The notes beneath the pieces are model-generated. The model ran no database searches. It saw only the letters and a program-made list of their open reading frames with translations, and had not been told where the DNA came from. A stretch of DNA of 64,000 bases from Cryptomeria japonica (lineage: Eukaryota > Streptophyta > Pinopsida > Cupressales > Cupressaceae), in assembly GCF_030272615.1 (NCBI RefSeq), contig NC_081413.1, positions 141,455,872 to 141,519,871 on the forward strand, in the 5' to 3' direction. Positions within the stretch are counted from its first letter, which is position 1, and the number at the start of each line of letters is the position of its first letter. Positions 1 to 11,227 of the stretch are shown here, piece by piece. The position numbers were made by a program, and so were the translations under genes.

Positions 1-2160
1 TTTACGATCTGTAGATAGGCCAAATTAAAGTTGCAATCTCGAAATTGAACCCTACCAAGATTGTCGAAAAATGCAAAATTTGAATTTTGAAAAAGAGAGG
101 GAAACTGAAATTTTGAATTTTATGATTTTAGAGGGAATGTCAAGAGCAATGCAAATTTTGAAATTTGAAAATTGACTCAATTTCACGCAAAATTCAATTT
201 TGAAAGCGGAAATCAAAGTTGTAATTAAGCACTTAATTTCAAAAGTCACAAATTGCAAGAATTTGAATAAAGCACTGAAATTTTTAATGAATGATAACAC
301 ACTTTTCAGATTTAGGACAGTAAGAACACAATTTTGACACAAAATTTCAATTTCAATGATTTTTAAATGTTTAGAAGCCTTAATCCAAGCAATCACAAGA
401 CCAACTTTGACTGTAATTTTGAAGGTGTTATAATTGATAAAATCAGCCAAAATTCTGAATTTTAGCAGAAAAACACAGTAAGATCTCGCTCCCGAAATTT
501 CAGAAAAAATGTCGGGGACGATGGCGCTCGGCGCCACGGTCCTCGCAACTTTTTTCCAAATTTTCAGGGATGAAAGATATTGTGATTTTATTGCGGAATC
601 CAAAGTTACAGCTGATTTGGAGATGTTTTGATTAGTGAAATTGTCGGACAAAGGTTGAATCAAGAGGGTTTCAAAAATTAGGGTTTTGACACTTAACCAC
701 TTAATTTTCAGAATTAAAGCACAAATATGAATTGATAATTTGTAATAGAAGGGCAGATCTGAAACAAGCATTAACATTTAGACATTTCGCAAGTTCAATT
801 ACTAAAAAGAAAATTTAGGGTTTTTATGCAATCACCTCTAAAATTTTACAAAAGATCAAACATGGAAATGTAATCAATTTTTTCAGATCTAAGCATGAAA
901 AATCAAAAAGGATGTTCATGTCGGGTTCACCAAAATGTAAAGCGGAAAATCACGATCGAACCCTAGTTGTTCTCCCCTCTTCCAACTCCGAGGAGAGAGA
1001 AGGGAGGTTCGCTAGGATTCGATGGTTTTCACTTAGGGGAGAGACTTTACATTCAAAAGAGGGGTTGAAACCCACAAGATCCAATCCCACGCAATGCAAG
1101 ATTGGATGCTAAATGTGTTTCAAGGGTTAAGACAGCAAGGCTACCCTCTTTTGTAAAGAATGTTGATAGAAGAATTAAGCTAAGCATGCATAGAAAGTGA
1201 TAAAGATTCGCTTATAAATTGAGATAGGAATATAGTATGAAGCTGCGGACCTGGAATTAGCAGTAAAATGTTGCTACGGCGCTGTCCTGCAAATTTGAGC
1301 AAAAGTTGTTGGGACAATGGCGCCCGGTGCCACGGTCCTCCGAAAAATCCGCGAAACGAAGGGGGATCTGTTCGTCTCTGCACAAGGATTCCAGATCTTC
1401 AATTTCAGCCGCGTACCTGCAACCTACACATAGAAAAGCGAAGACGATTGGGGGGTTAGGGATTAGGGGTTTGCCTTTAGGTCAAACCCCGGTTTTGGAA
1501 TTAACCAAGAAATGAGCAAGAGCTGTAAATGTAAATGACTGTAATGTAAAACAAGTACTAATACCTTGTTCTAAGGATGTTTGTATCCTTATGTGCGAAG
1601 GTTTAGATGTTGTATGTTGTATGTAGCATGTATGTGATCTCCTCTTCAATGGTTGAATCCTTGACTTGAATGCAACACTTAGCCTTGAATGGAGACTTGA
1701 AATGATCAATTGCTTGAATGCTTGAATGCTTGAATGCTTGAGTATAGTTTCCATGCTTTTTCCATCATATATCCTCTTCATCCCAAATGAGAGAGAAAAA
1801 TGTAGTTTATATACTTGTCATTTAGGGCTGATAGACTGATTTTCCCGACCTTAGGCCGACCAGGAAAGTTAATTTCCAAATTGCAAACAAAAAGACCCGA
1901 GACCCCTTAGGAGACCGGGCCTAAAATAGGACCCAGGGACTAGGGCGATGGGCGCCATGGTCCTGGGGACCAGGGCGCTGGGCGCTCTGGTCCCACCTCC
2001 TGGGACAGCAGGGTGCAAGGAGGTTCAGGCCAGGGTGCTTGAAAAATGCAGTTTTCAGTGTCGTGAGCAAGTTTCGGGGTCTCCATTCAGGTTGCGTGTT
2101 GCGTTGCCATCGTGAAGACCGAAATGCAGTCGAAATTGCAAGTGTCGCAATTTTTGGACG
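1..2160. other. AT-rich gene-free stretch with GC-rich palindromes, probable retroelement remnant
   Basis: No convincing coding region is seen on either strand; the open frames are short or of low-complexity AT-rich composition. Three GC-rich near-palindromic islands stand out at 514-545, 1311-1340 and 1936-1994. Each is built on the pattern GGGAC..GGCGC..GCGCC..GGTCC. The third holds two head-to-tail copies. They are variants of one repeated motif rather than chance. This kind of motif within AT-rich DNA suggests LTR or untranslated sequence of an old retroelement, but no paired LTR, primer site or polyprotein is visible, so the identity is an inference. Confidence 0.35.
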
Positions 2161-3440
2161 CTACACCTACATAAAAGTTAGAGATGTTATTTGCACTTCT
2201 TTTTAAATGAAATTATATTAAGACATAGATACAAACAAATTGAAAACAAAACTAACAGTACCTGCAAGTTCATGTTGGTGAAGTGCACACTTCACACATG
2301 CTCCTACTCCATCATACTCTCATTTTCCATGTCCACTTCAAAAGAAGTTCCACAGAAACTTAACATTGTAGAACAAATGCACACCGAAGCCTCGTATAGT
2401 TCTCCTGCAACCTTAGGAGGCATATTCGAATCTGATGCAACTATTACCATTTCCTGTATGAAAAATGATAACATATGATATATATATATATATAAAAGGA
2501 TTTAGTTATTTTGAACAACCAAGAATGCAATCCAAAGTGAATATGAAGATATCACCTCTTCCCTCTACTAAACCTCATCGACATCAAGTGCATTCATTAA
2601 TTCCGTAAACCCCATATGTTTCTGTATATAGAATAAATAAATAAAGTGCATTTATCAATATCTACATATACATGTTTAGACATAATATATTTCAACAAAT
2701 AAATTTAAATTGTACTGAATTACCTTCTGTCGTTTGGGTGTCCGAGAGGATACCTTTTTTTGCCTCAGAGTGCTAGAGGATGGCTTTCTCACATGAGATG
2801 TCCTCGAGGTAGGTGGGGTAAACTAATAGAAAAAAATTAACATAAGGGAAAAGAGAAATGAGCATGTATTTAATATATCACCTAAGTCAAAAATATATAA
2901 ATCTAAATAGTACTGCATAGCTATCTAGGCCAAAGTCAATGGCCGAAAGCGTGATATCATCAAGTTGGGACATCTTATCCCCTGATAAGCCCTATAAAAC
3001 ACCAAGTAATGATACATATATATTAACAAAATATATTTTGAAACCATTATATTATTATATTTTAGCAAATTTACAAATCTTTACCTCCAGTGGCAAAACT
3101 ACTCATGACCTTGGAGTCGACTGAAAAGTATGTTGTGTACTCCCACCACCTACTGCACCTTGCAATGCATTTTATTTATATGTCACTTTAAATTGTTTTA
3201 AAAATAAAAATTTGTTTCTTTTTATAAGGTTTAGTCACTTAATTGATAACATGTCATAAACATATTAAACACACATGCATCTGATAGTGAGGGAACAACA
3301 TACTCATCAAGTCGTCGGTAAGGGTCACATCCTCTTTAGTCTAAGCATGAAATCTACTCCCGTAACATGTACACAAATGAGATGTGAAACCTGTTAATAG
3401 CACATATAGAAATTTCCATTCTATATGTTTCCTTGCTTGA
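2161..3440 (-). other. Possible small-exon remnant, unknown gene
   Basis: Read on the minus strand, this gene-poor stretch holds short open segments bounded by plausible splice signals. The clearest is 2822-2724 (99 nt): it follows an AG, ends at a GTAATT donor, and encodes a Ser/Arg/Lys-rich peptide with RKPSSS and SSRTPKRQK. Ser/Thr-rich pieces lie near 3160-3085 (containing STQHTFQSTPRS) and 3370-3290. The small basic or Ser-rich exons resemble in style the 3' exons of the gene at 52,634-54,676 (-). This could be the displaced 3' end of a related copy, but the similarity is compositional and I am not sure it is a gene. A short TA run lies near 2479-2494. Confidence 0.2.
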
Positions 3441-3529
3441 GTAATGCCCCGTAAGATCCGCTGGTCAAGTCATTTGTTTAAAATTCCTCATGTAATCCGG
3501 TCATTACTATGTTGTTTAAGTTTCATTGT

Positions 3530-3704
3530 GTTGAACTTGAACCTTGAACTTGAACATTTTTGGTTCAAGGTTCAAAGTTCAACAGGCGTTGTTTTAAAAA
3601 GTTTTTCTTCTTACGTCGTTTTAAGTCTTCACTAGTCCTTGTCGGCATTTTACATTTGTTGAACCTTGAACTTGAACCTTTTTGGTTCAAGGTTCAAAGT
3701 TCAA
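3530..3704. repeat. Pair of near-identical hairpin inverted repeats
   Basis: Two imperfect palindromes sit about 75 bases apart, at 3530-3583 and 3659-3704. In each, an arm made of repeated TTGAACTTGAACC units is followed by a short TTTTT-containing loop and then the complementary GGTTCAAGGTTCAAAGTTCAA arm (wording approximate at the edges). The two hairpins are close copies of each other, so the unit was duplicated. No neighbouring gene clearly uses them; the decayed gene starting at 4278 is about 570 bases downstream. Confidence 0.75.
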
Positions 3705-4277
3705 GATTTGTCATGTGTATGATTTGTGTCGCGATTGTTTCACAAGGTTCAGAATTTGATGTCTAGGCTTCTTGGAGATCATGTGACTTGGCATGAGGTG
3801 GCAGCACGAATTTTAAGATTTGACAAACGGCGGCAGAGGAGAGGAATATTCTTTCTTTTATGATTTGAAATCTGACATTTATAGAAAGTATGGTGTGAGG
3901 ATCTGAAATGTCAAATATGAAGTGACTTAATATTTAAGGCATGCTCGAGCGCAATCATTTCAGAGTAAGGTCACACAAATGAAGAGTAATGGGGACAGTT
4001 CATGGTAATCATGGGTAAGATTTTCTCGGCTTTAAAATTGAGTAGTTGTCATATCGAGACTATCATTTTCTTTGGATAAGTTTTAAGAAGAAGTTTTTTT
4101 GGAGCGGGAGAAATAGACTGCGATAGCGGTTTGCAGATGATAGAGGAAGGTATGTTCAACAACTTTCTAAATTGTTGCAGTTTGTTTTAGGAAAGCTTTG
4201 GATATTTTGTTAGCTATTTGTTTCCGTTTCCCTTTTCCCCTTTGTCTGAGTTAATTGGAGAAAATCACAAGCAAAAC

Positions 4278-7200
4278 ATGAGGCCTACTTTGCCCAAATT
4301 AGTGAACTCATCTTCCCTTGTAAGTTCTTTACCAGAGTTGGGTGATACGACATTAGTTCAACTGGATTTAGGTGATTTCCTAGAAAGAGTATGAAACCCA
4401 ACCGCCGACCCTATGATGAGAGATATTGCACAGAGCGGATTACTAGAAGCAGTCGAATTTCCCACAGCTGCCCCTTGCCCTGAATTGGTTTTAGAATATA
4501 TGAATCATTATGACAAAGGTAATAGATGCATAAGGAAAAATAATGGTGAGGTTTTTTTATCCATTGATAGACAAACGGTAATGGCCACCATGGGTATCCC
4601 ACATCAGGAATCCTATGAAGATTGGACAATTGGGAAATCTTATGGAATTTTCTCTGAGAAAAGGCAGTATTACAGAACTGTCATTGCATGGAACTGGCTT
4701 TTGAAGTTCCAGAAAGGAGGCTCTAGGCTGCTGAGACCCCTAACCCGTGAGCATTTAATGCCTACAATCTGAGATTTGGTAGTATTGTTGAGCAGAGTAA
4801 AGGGAAATTCACACTCCTTCTATTGGGAGGACTGGATATATTTCTTCATCCAAGTCACTCTAGACAAAAATTGGTTCATCGACTGGGGAACTGTTATCGC
4901 AGAAAGGTTGCACGAGGGTTTGAATAATTATCCTGGGATGTCAAACTTCTATATGTCTTCATACCTGTTGTATATGCTTGCTTGTGTAAGGGAATGGTCT
5001 GGATTGTCTCATGCAAAATGGGTTCAGGGCATTAAAATTTATGAGTATCACCCCAATTTGACTTTAAAAGGGCATGTTGATGATTATCTCCACTGGAATG
5101 ATATTTTTGTTGGGAGGTTGACTTTCGAATTACAAGGTAACTTGCATAGGAGGATGACTGCTGAGGCTGTTGAACTAGTTAACATCTATGGCAGTTTCTT
5201 TACACAGTTCAATTACTTCACTTACCTAAGGGTTGGGGGTTTTAAAGATGAACCCTTTAGGCTACCCAGGTATGTTTCAGACTCCTAGATTTTGATTGAA
5301 TTTTCCAGACAGTTGGCCTATGTCGCAAAGGATTATGGTGAGGATTTTGACACAAGTGGGATTTTTCCCAATGATTTAGGCCATTACAGTTGTAGGTCTA
5401 TCTCTGATGCACTAAACCTTGAGCTAGAATTTAAAGATTTCATTTGAAAACCTTTGTGAAAAGAGACAACTTTGACAGTAAAGGGTTTATCTCTCAATAT
5501 GTGAAGAAGATGGTGCCTGATCAACATGTTTCCTAGTTGGAGGATTATTGGGCAGATTGCCCGAATGAATTTGAAGGAAAAGGAGTTGGTCCAGATTAAC
5601 CTTGAAACAGATTCATGACATGAAACTGCCAATGGACACCTTAGGTGTCACCGCTGATAATGAGAATGTACTGGATTCAGAGTTTATGAAATGGGTTCAT
5701 AATGAACCTCTCCCAGAGGTGGATTGGAGTAAAAAGATGGAGGATAGTGTCTAGACACGCACTTTCAGCGTAATTCATAGAACAGAAAATTGGCTCAGGA
5801 GTTGTCGATTTCATCCGATGAGGGCAACCAGCTCAAGGAACAAAAGTGGGAAGAGGAAGATCGCAAGAAAAACTTCTATTTTAACTAAAATTCCTGTTTT
5901 TGTTGCAGGAAAAGGGCAGATAAAGATTAAAGAAGAGAAACTTGACATCGAGGCTGAACTTTCTATTGGTGGTCGGGTTACCAGGTCGAGGTCCAAGAAG
6001 AGTTTTCAGCTGCCGGCTCCCCATCTTATTCTTGATTTGGATACAGAGGAGGTGTTGTACGATATGAATTCCCCTATTTCTGATGTAGACAAGGTTTTAA
6101 CTAAGGCAAATGCTATTTTTGAGGGCTTAGGGACGCTTGATATCCGGTCTCATGCAGATAGTGTCGCATTGCCGCCTTCAAAGGGATCTCCTCCTGTGCC
6201 ATCTAAGGACCTGACTCTGGCACCTAAGTGGTTAAGTGACTCAATTACTGGGAAAAGAAACGTGGTTCCAATTTCGGTATCAATGGAGGATGTCGTGAGT
6301 AAGTGTTTGGGAAAATCTATGAAGCCTAAGAGGCTAAAAATGGAGGCTAGGATTGGTTTTGATGAAAGTACAAAGTATTGGACTGCAGACATCACCAAAC
6401 CCGCACCTGATAAAGATGTTGCTATTGCTTCAGAAGCAGACTATGCCATTGAATGAGTTGATTTGGGGGTTGGAACCAAAGCTGTAGATGTGAAGCATTT
6501 GGAGACTTCAACCAAACTGATTATCTCTTGTACTTGGAAGGACAAAAGAGACAAGGCTGAATTGAAGCAAAATTTAATGCAAATGGCTCAGTATATTCAT
6601 GCCCTACAGAATAGCCCATTACCATTGTCTCAAAGCTCAGTGCCATTTAGTTCAAAATCACTAGGTAATCAGAAATTCTTTGATGAGGTTCAACGAAACA
6701 AAATGATCGCAAAGATTTTCTCTGAATGGCTCACCTCAATTGTGCATCAAGGGACCAATTACATTTCAGATTTGGTTTAGATTTTCAAAGATGCTAATGA
6801 AGTCACCAAAGATTTGGATGCTGAGTTGGTCTCATGGCAGAAAGAGAAGACTAAATGGACAGTGATTTCAAAGAAAATGTGCGATATTCAACGTTATGGC
6901 CTGATGAATTTTCTTGCTGAAAGACAAGTGCCAAGGCTAAATGAAGATGTGATGTTTATTTGTAAAGAAAGCATTGAGTGGGGCAACCAAATCATTGAAC
7001 AAGGCCATAATGAATCAGCCAGTCTACGTGGTGAATTAACAACCTTAAGGATGACCATGCAAAAGGATTTGCACTACATAGATGTTCAATTGCTTAAAGA
7101 AGATAGCCAAACTCTGGAAGATACTGCAAAAATGATTAATCAGTTTAGCAGCCACATTAAACAAATCAAAGTGGAGAAATCCTTGGTTGTGGAGGATTTT

Positions 7201-7455
7201 ATGAAGATTTCCAAAGTGGAATCAATGCTCACAGTTTGTCTGGATCACCTGGACTCACACAGGGACAAAGTGCAGATGGTGAAGAGAAAGAAAGAGCTCT
7301 GGAAGCAGAGAGTAATACACATCAGCCTGCCGCACGTAACTGTAATTCAAGGATTTTCAAAGGTGCATCAAGAGTGGAGTGAGGCAAAGGTAGTGATGGT
7401 GTTTTTCCAAACCACTAATCCGAGCAATCCAACCGAGACCGAATCAACGACATGA
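4278..7455 (+). pseudogene. Decayed long gene of unknown family with helical C-terminal half (copy 1)
   Basis: An ATG at 4278 opens a frame that keeps protein character for about 1,050 codons but is broken. There is a TGA at 4392, a TGA at 4770, a TAG near 5286, a frameshift near 5450, a TGA near 6454 and a TAG near 6778. Reading through gives an N-terminal globular part (4413-5440) with motifs such as VFLSIDRQTVMATMGIP and FYMSSYLLYMLACV, then a basic Ser/Lys-rich linker from 5818 (RSRSKKSF), then a long helix-rich, probably coiled-coil part (6463-7455). The order and some motifs resemble the minus-strand gene at 29,890-33,345, and the N-terminal part loosely recalls plant mobile-domain proteins. 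I do not recognise the family. With this many lesions it is probably not translated as one product. Confidence 0.6.
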
Positions 7456-8159
7456 CTAGCACTACTAGTAGTTGTTTGCCAGCGAGTCTAGTTGTTTTTA
7501 ATTTTGGTTATGCAGTTAGGGTAGTTTTCTATTAACTCTTACGAGTTAATCTTACTTATGGTTAAAAACTATTGGTCTGGCGACCTATTTATATGTTTTA
7601 GAATGACTTTAAAAGGGTTCACTAAGTTTTTGAAAAACTATCTCTCAAATTTTGCTGAAATACTCTGTGTATGAAAAGTCGATAATCATCTATGAACGAA
7701 AATCATATAACAGTTATCTTTGAATTCAAATCTATGTGTTTGATGCATGAAATTTGATTTCTGTGTGGATCTATTTCAGATAAAGATCTGTTATAACTTT
7801 AAGTGCATGGAAGATTACCAACGAGATTCACCTTATAAGCTTTTAATTTTGTTTTAGTGTACATGTAAAGTCTGTCGGCTTTATACAAAAGTTATATATA
7901 AATCAATGCTTTCGTTCATTTGGTGCTAACTTGTGAATGCAATAAAATTTTCTATACTTTCTAGTGAAAAGTATAATATTGGTTGTGTGTAATTTGAAGT
8001 CGATTGAATATTTGCTAGAGGGAGTTGTACCTTAATGCAGAGGCTAATTAATATAATGATTTTCCAATTGTCTAGTGAAATTTGTCTTTCATTTCTTGGT
8101 CTTAAGGGTATCCAAACCAAATAAAGTATGAAAGACAAATCTGTTTACCAACAGAACCA
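7456..8159. other. Gene-free 3' flank with a short inverted repeat
   Basis: AT-rich sequence follows the decayed gene and could include its old 3' untranslated region. The only structure noticed is a perfect 12-base inverted pair, TTTGTCTTTCAT at 8081-8092 and ATGAAAGACAAA at 8128-8139, separated by 35 bases. It lies close to where the next minus-strand gene remnant ends and may mark a junction between two insertions. No coding potential was seen. Confidence 0.4.
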
Positions 8160-9331
8160 TCCTCATCTGTGTCAGTGTCTACACCAGAACATACACCCTG
8201 GCAGGTGGCGCACATATGCTGAATGGGCTGGAACATGCCATGATGCATGAGGTGACACTGATGAAGGAGGTTTTGTTGATGAAGGAGGTGTCGCAGGTGC
8301 TAGTACATCCTCTTCTCCGACCAACTATGTGCCATGTTGAACAATGACATCAGTTGATGATGTAGCTGCCTGAAGAGTCTATAACTCCATAGACTCCTTC
8401 AAGGATATAGGGACAGTGACATGAACCATGGGTTTAGGAGTTGTACACCTCCTATATTTTGGTTGTACCACCCTATGGGCCCCAGGTCTATCATGCACAG
8501 AGCCTCTCCATCTACCCTGAAATTGTCGGATATCAAAGTAATTTGGCTTCTCGCTGAGGATAAACTCACAATACAACTATCTCAAAAAATATAGAGGCAC
8601 CTCCCAATTATTACAAGGTGGTTGGTCAAAGACCATATACCACCTATCCCAAAAAGATTCTTCTAGCCTAGCATGAACACACCAATGTATAGGAAATCGA
8701 GTCGTATTTAGTTCTAGGTTGTTGCTGGTAATAGGATCGATGAAAATAGCACATATGTCAGCTTTAAGTATTCCCTTTTTTTTCACTTGATCATATGACA
8801 ACCCATCCGCATAAAATGTTCGACATTTATCCCTCCATGAACCCCATTTCGTAACCTCCCTATATACCTCATTTGCATTATTGGCCATTGTTTCTAGCAT
8901 TGTGACGAGGGTTGAGTGGTGCTCAAGAGTAGAGGACCTCAACCTATTCACCAATATAGAAATTTGGACACTATTTTGTGTAAGACGATTGATGAGATCC
9001 TCTTGTGTGGCATCTAGATGATCTCATGGAGGATGTGGAGGGTTTAGGGGTGGCGGTGGTTGTTGAGGAGCAACATTTTGAGGATTTTGTGGTTGTGGAG
9101 AAACATCTTGAGGGATTTCTTGTTGCTCATGTGCAATGTTTACAGGGTTTGCTTGTGTTTCTTATGTAGGAGGAGGTCTTTGTTGTCTATTTCATTTTGG
9201 GGGATTGCTTGTAGAATCTGACATTAAATTAATAAAAATAAAACCTAAATCAATTAAAAACCCTACTTCAATTAAAATGCAAACAAAAATAATCCAACCA
9301 ATCAAATCTTACCTGCTTGATATGGTGCCAT
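8160..9331 (-). pseudogene. Transposon accessory gene of unknown family, copy A (decayed)
   Basis: The ATG at 9331 opens a 19-nt first exon (9331-9313) ending at a GTAAG donor. Exon 2 starts at 9217 after an AG, in phase 1. The protein begins Pro/Gln-rich, then enters a conserved domain (about 9000-8400) with LSYDQVKKK, CAIFIDP, RFPIHWC, FWDRWYMVFDQPPCNN, EVPLYFLR and LYCEF. Stops interrupt it: TGA and TAA in the Pro-rich part and a TAG just after YFLR near 8578. A cysteine cluster of the form CxxCxxxC follows near 8200-8165. The same gene occurs at 9658-10,175 and 52,634-54,676, each time with the same tiny exon 1 and phase-1 intron. The start lies about 330 bases from a terminal-repeat-like sequence at 9604-9657. 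The family is not recognised; a DNA-binding or transposition helper role is only inferred. Confidence 0.65.
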
Positions 9332-9603
9332 AATTGAAAATTGCTCTTAATGTTGAAAAAATCCAAAATGATACCAAACCCGCACAGGTTCTTTGTTTTT
9401 TTGGCTTCCTTTTGCTATTGTTCCATGGGTTTTGGCATTGAAAATGGCCAAAAACTGTGGGTTACAAAAAAAATAATGTTCCTCAAAACTCATACCGGTT
9501 TTGAGGAACTTTTTGTTTTTTTAATTGTTTTTTGCTAGACTTGGTGTTACCAAGCCTAGCACGTTTTTGAATTTTCAAAACACACACTAGTTATGAAAAT
9601 TTC
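9332..9603. promoter_or_regulatory. Subterminal region between terminal repeat and copy-A start, with hairpin
   Basis: These 272 bases separate the copy-A start codon from the terminal repeat. They contain an inverted repeat around CTAGACTTGGTG and CCAAGCCTAG near 9534-9562, and paired motifs around ACCGGTTTTGAGG. Its position suggests that it holds the minus-strand promoter and possibly transposase-binding sites. That is inferred by analogy with subterminal regions of large plant DNA transposons; no promoter element was firmly identified. Confidence 0.35.
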
Positions 9604-9657
9604 TTTTTTTTTTGCATGTGGCCACTTTTATGTTCACCATCTTGATGCACTTACTCC
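9604..9657. repeat. Terminal-inverted-repeat-like right end of element A
   Basis: Read on the minus strand from 9657 the sequence starts GGAGTAAGTGCATCAAGATG and runs on to a GTGGCCAC motif. This matches, with substitutions, the ends of the 17.5-kb element (GGGTATGTGCACCAAGTTGT at 37,461) and the copy at 10,494-10,539. The repeat abuts, on its right, the truncated copy-B gene exactly after its FPIHW codons. Element A therefore appears to have inserted into copy B. The matching left end of A was not found in the window. Confidence 0.6.
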
Positions 9658-10175
9658 AATGTATGGGAAACCTCTTTGCATTAAGAGGTAAGGACTCACC
9701 AATTCTAGGATCAACAAAAAGAGCACATATTTGTGCTTTACTTACATTACTATTTTTCACTCCCTCATATGATAATCCATTCTCATAAAATGCACGATAC
9801 CTATCCCTATAGTTTCCCCATTTTGTAATCTGAGTGGAAACTGCAGTGGCACCACTAGCTAATGTTTCTAGGCTAGTGGTAAGGGGTAAATGATGCTCAA
9901 GGTTAGATGTTTTCAATTTATTAATCAGTTTACTTATTTAGTGGTGTTTTTCCCTAACTGATTAAGCAATTGCTCCTGTGTAGCTTTTGTACGCTCTAAA
10001 GGAGGAGATGGAGGTGTATCTTGTGGGTTTTCATCTTGTCGTGGTTCTAGATTTTGAGAATCTGATATATTTGTAACAAAAAATAAAAAATACTAATCAA
10101 AATCAATGATTTTAAATTTAAAATAAATAATTTTTTTAATCAAATATGCAAAATAAACAACCTACCTCTTTCCAT
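9658..10175 (-). pseudogene. Transposon accessory gene of unknown family, copy B (truncated by insertion)
   Basis: The ATG at 10,175 opens a 10-nt exon 1 (to 10,166, GTAGGT donor). Exon 2 starts at 10,061 after an AG, in the same phase 1 as the other copies. The protein continues with a Pro-rich segment, then ATQEQLLNQL, KTSNLEHHLPL, LSYEGVKNS, CALFVDPR and RFPIHW. At FPIHW the gene stops abruptly where the terminal repeat at 9604-9657 begins, so the FWDRWW to LYCEF half is missing. A frame lesion lies near 9940. Of the three copies it is the only one physically truncated. It is presumed non-functional, and its biochemical role is unknown. Confidence 0.65.
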
Positions 10176-10493
10176 GGCACTGGGAAGTGGAAATCGGGAG
10201 CTCGTGCACGGTTTCGCAAGAAAATGCCCCTCCAAAGTGTTTTCAATTGCGGGTTGAAAATGACACCCAGTCGGTGTAAAAAAAAAATATTGACAGGCAG
10301 TGCGTACGCAGTCTTAAAACACTAAGACTGCGTACGGGGTCCTAATTTCTAAGGGACCATGTATGTGGTCTTAGTTTTTAAGGATTGCGTACATAGTCCC
10401 TTCCCTTTAGGCTTGGCATAAACAAACCAAAGCACGTACGAGGTTATTCAAAATTCAAAAACCACGTACACGGTATCTATTTTTTCAAATTTT
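10176..10493. promoter_or_regulatory. Subterminal region of element B with GCGTACG palindromes
   Basis: Between the copy-B start codon and its terminal repeat lies a stretch rich in GCGTACG words (about 10,300-10,470). They include the inverted pair TGCGTACGCAGTCTTA and TAAGACTGCGTACG separated by AAACAC. Several degenerate copies follow (ATTGCGTACATAG, GCACGTACG, CACGTACAC). No gene is visible. Subterminal motif clusters of this kind often bind transposase in plant DNA transposons; that role is inferred here. Confidence 0.4.
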
Positions 10494-10539
10494 TTTTGGT
10501 GTGACCATTTTTTTGGCACCATCTTGGTGCACACACTCC
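10494..10539. repeat. Terminal-inverted-repeat-like right end of element B
   Basis: On the minus strand from 10,539 the sequence begins GGAGTGTGTGCACCAAGATG, then continues through a GGTGCCAAAAA motif to GGTCACACC. It aligns with both ends of the 17.5-kb element and with 9604-9657. The next bases on the plus strand are TATA, a possible 4-bp target duplication that cannot be confirmed because the left end of this element was not found. Confidence 0.6.
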
Positions 10540-10559
10540 TATATATAAAAATCCACAAC

Positions 10560-11227
10560 AATTATGGGTTCAACTATTACAAGGTAAGTATTTGGACTAG
10601 TCGGATGATTGGAGAATTTTCACAATTGAAAATCCTTCGTGTGGGTCATCTATATGGAACTTTATCGTATCATGTAGTAAGGTAAATACTGATCATTTAT
10701 CATGGCAGATTGGTGCTGGTAGGAATGCCCATTATTTGGTTAGATTCATGAGATGGTCATCGAGTTTTAAATAGTAATGAGAATGTGATGGTGGTCAAAA
10801 GATTAATGGAGTAAGCTTGGGGCACCAAAGTGAAGAATTATTTGGAACCTAGAAGAGTTGATATGAGGACTGAACGAGGATGGAAATCGGTAAGAGAGGT
10901 ATTACAAAACCTTGATTATATAAAAATTATGGAAGATATTTTTAAAAACATAAAAGTTTTCATATCTGGTGGAAAAGATGTAGTAAAATGGTGTGGAGCG
11001 CAACTTGGTAATTATTCGGTCAAGATTGGCTATCAACTTTTAGACAACAAAGAAGCAAGGGAAGGATGGCCAGTGGGTTTATGTTGGGGGAAAGAATGTC
11101 TTCCTAAGGTAAGTGTGTTTGCTTGGCTTCCAATTAGAGGCATAATTTTAACTGGTGAAAGGAGGAAATGATTAGGGATGGTGGGACCAACAAAATGTGT
11201 ATTGTGTGGTAAGTATGAAGAAGAGGT
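10560..11227 (+). mobile_element. LINE 'a', 5' fragment: end of reverse transcriptase ORF and zinc-binding domain
   Basis: Broken plus-strand frames encode the region downstream of a plant L1-type reverse transcriptase. A piece reading WQIGAGRNAHYWLDSW (about 10,707-10,755) is followed by a zf-RVT domain (10,830-11,227) with NYSVKIGYQLL, WGKECLPKVSVFAWL and GPTKCVLCGKYEEEV. The reading stops at 11,227, where the TIR element begins. The continuation DHLLLKSEFSYA resumes in frame at 25,007 once one AGGT copy is removed. The endonuclease and core polymerase are absent upstream, where element B ends. Stops show that it is dead. Confidence 0.75.

Noticed and set aside
52-777. A 241-codon minus-strand open frame at the left edge
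   Set aside because: It is dominated by Ile, Phe, Lys and Leu as expected from AT-rich DNA. No motif is present, and one GC-rich palindrome lies inside it.
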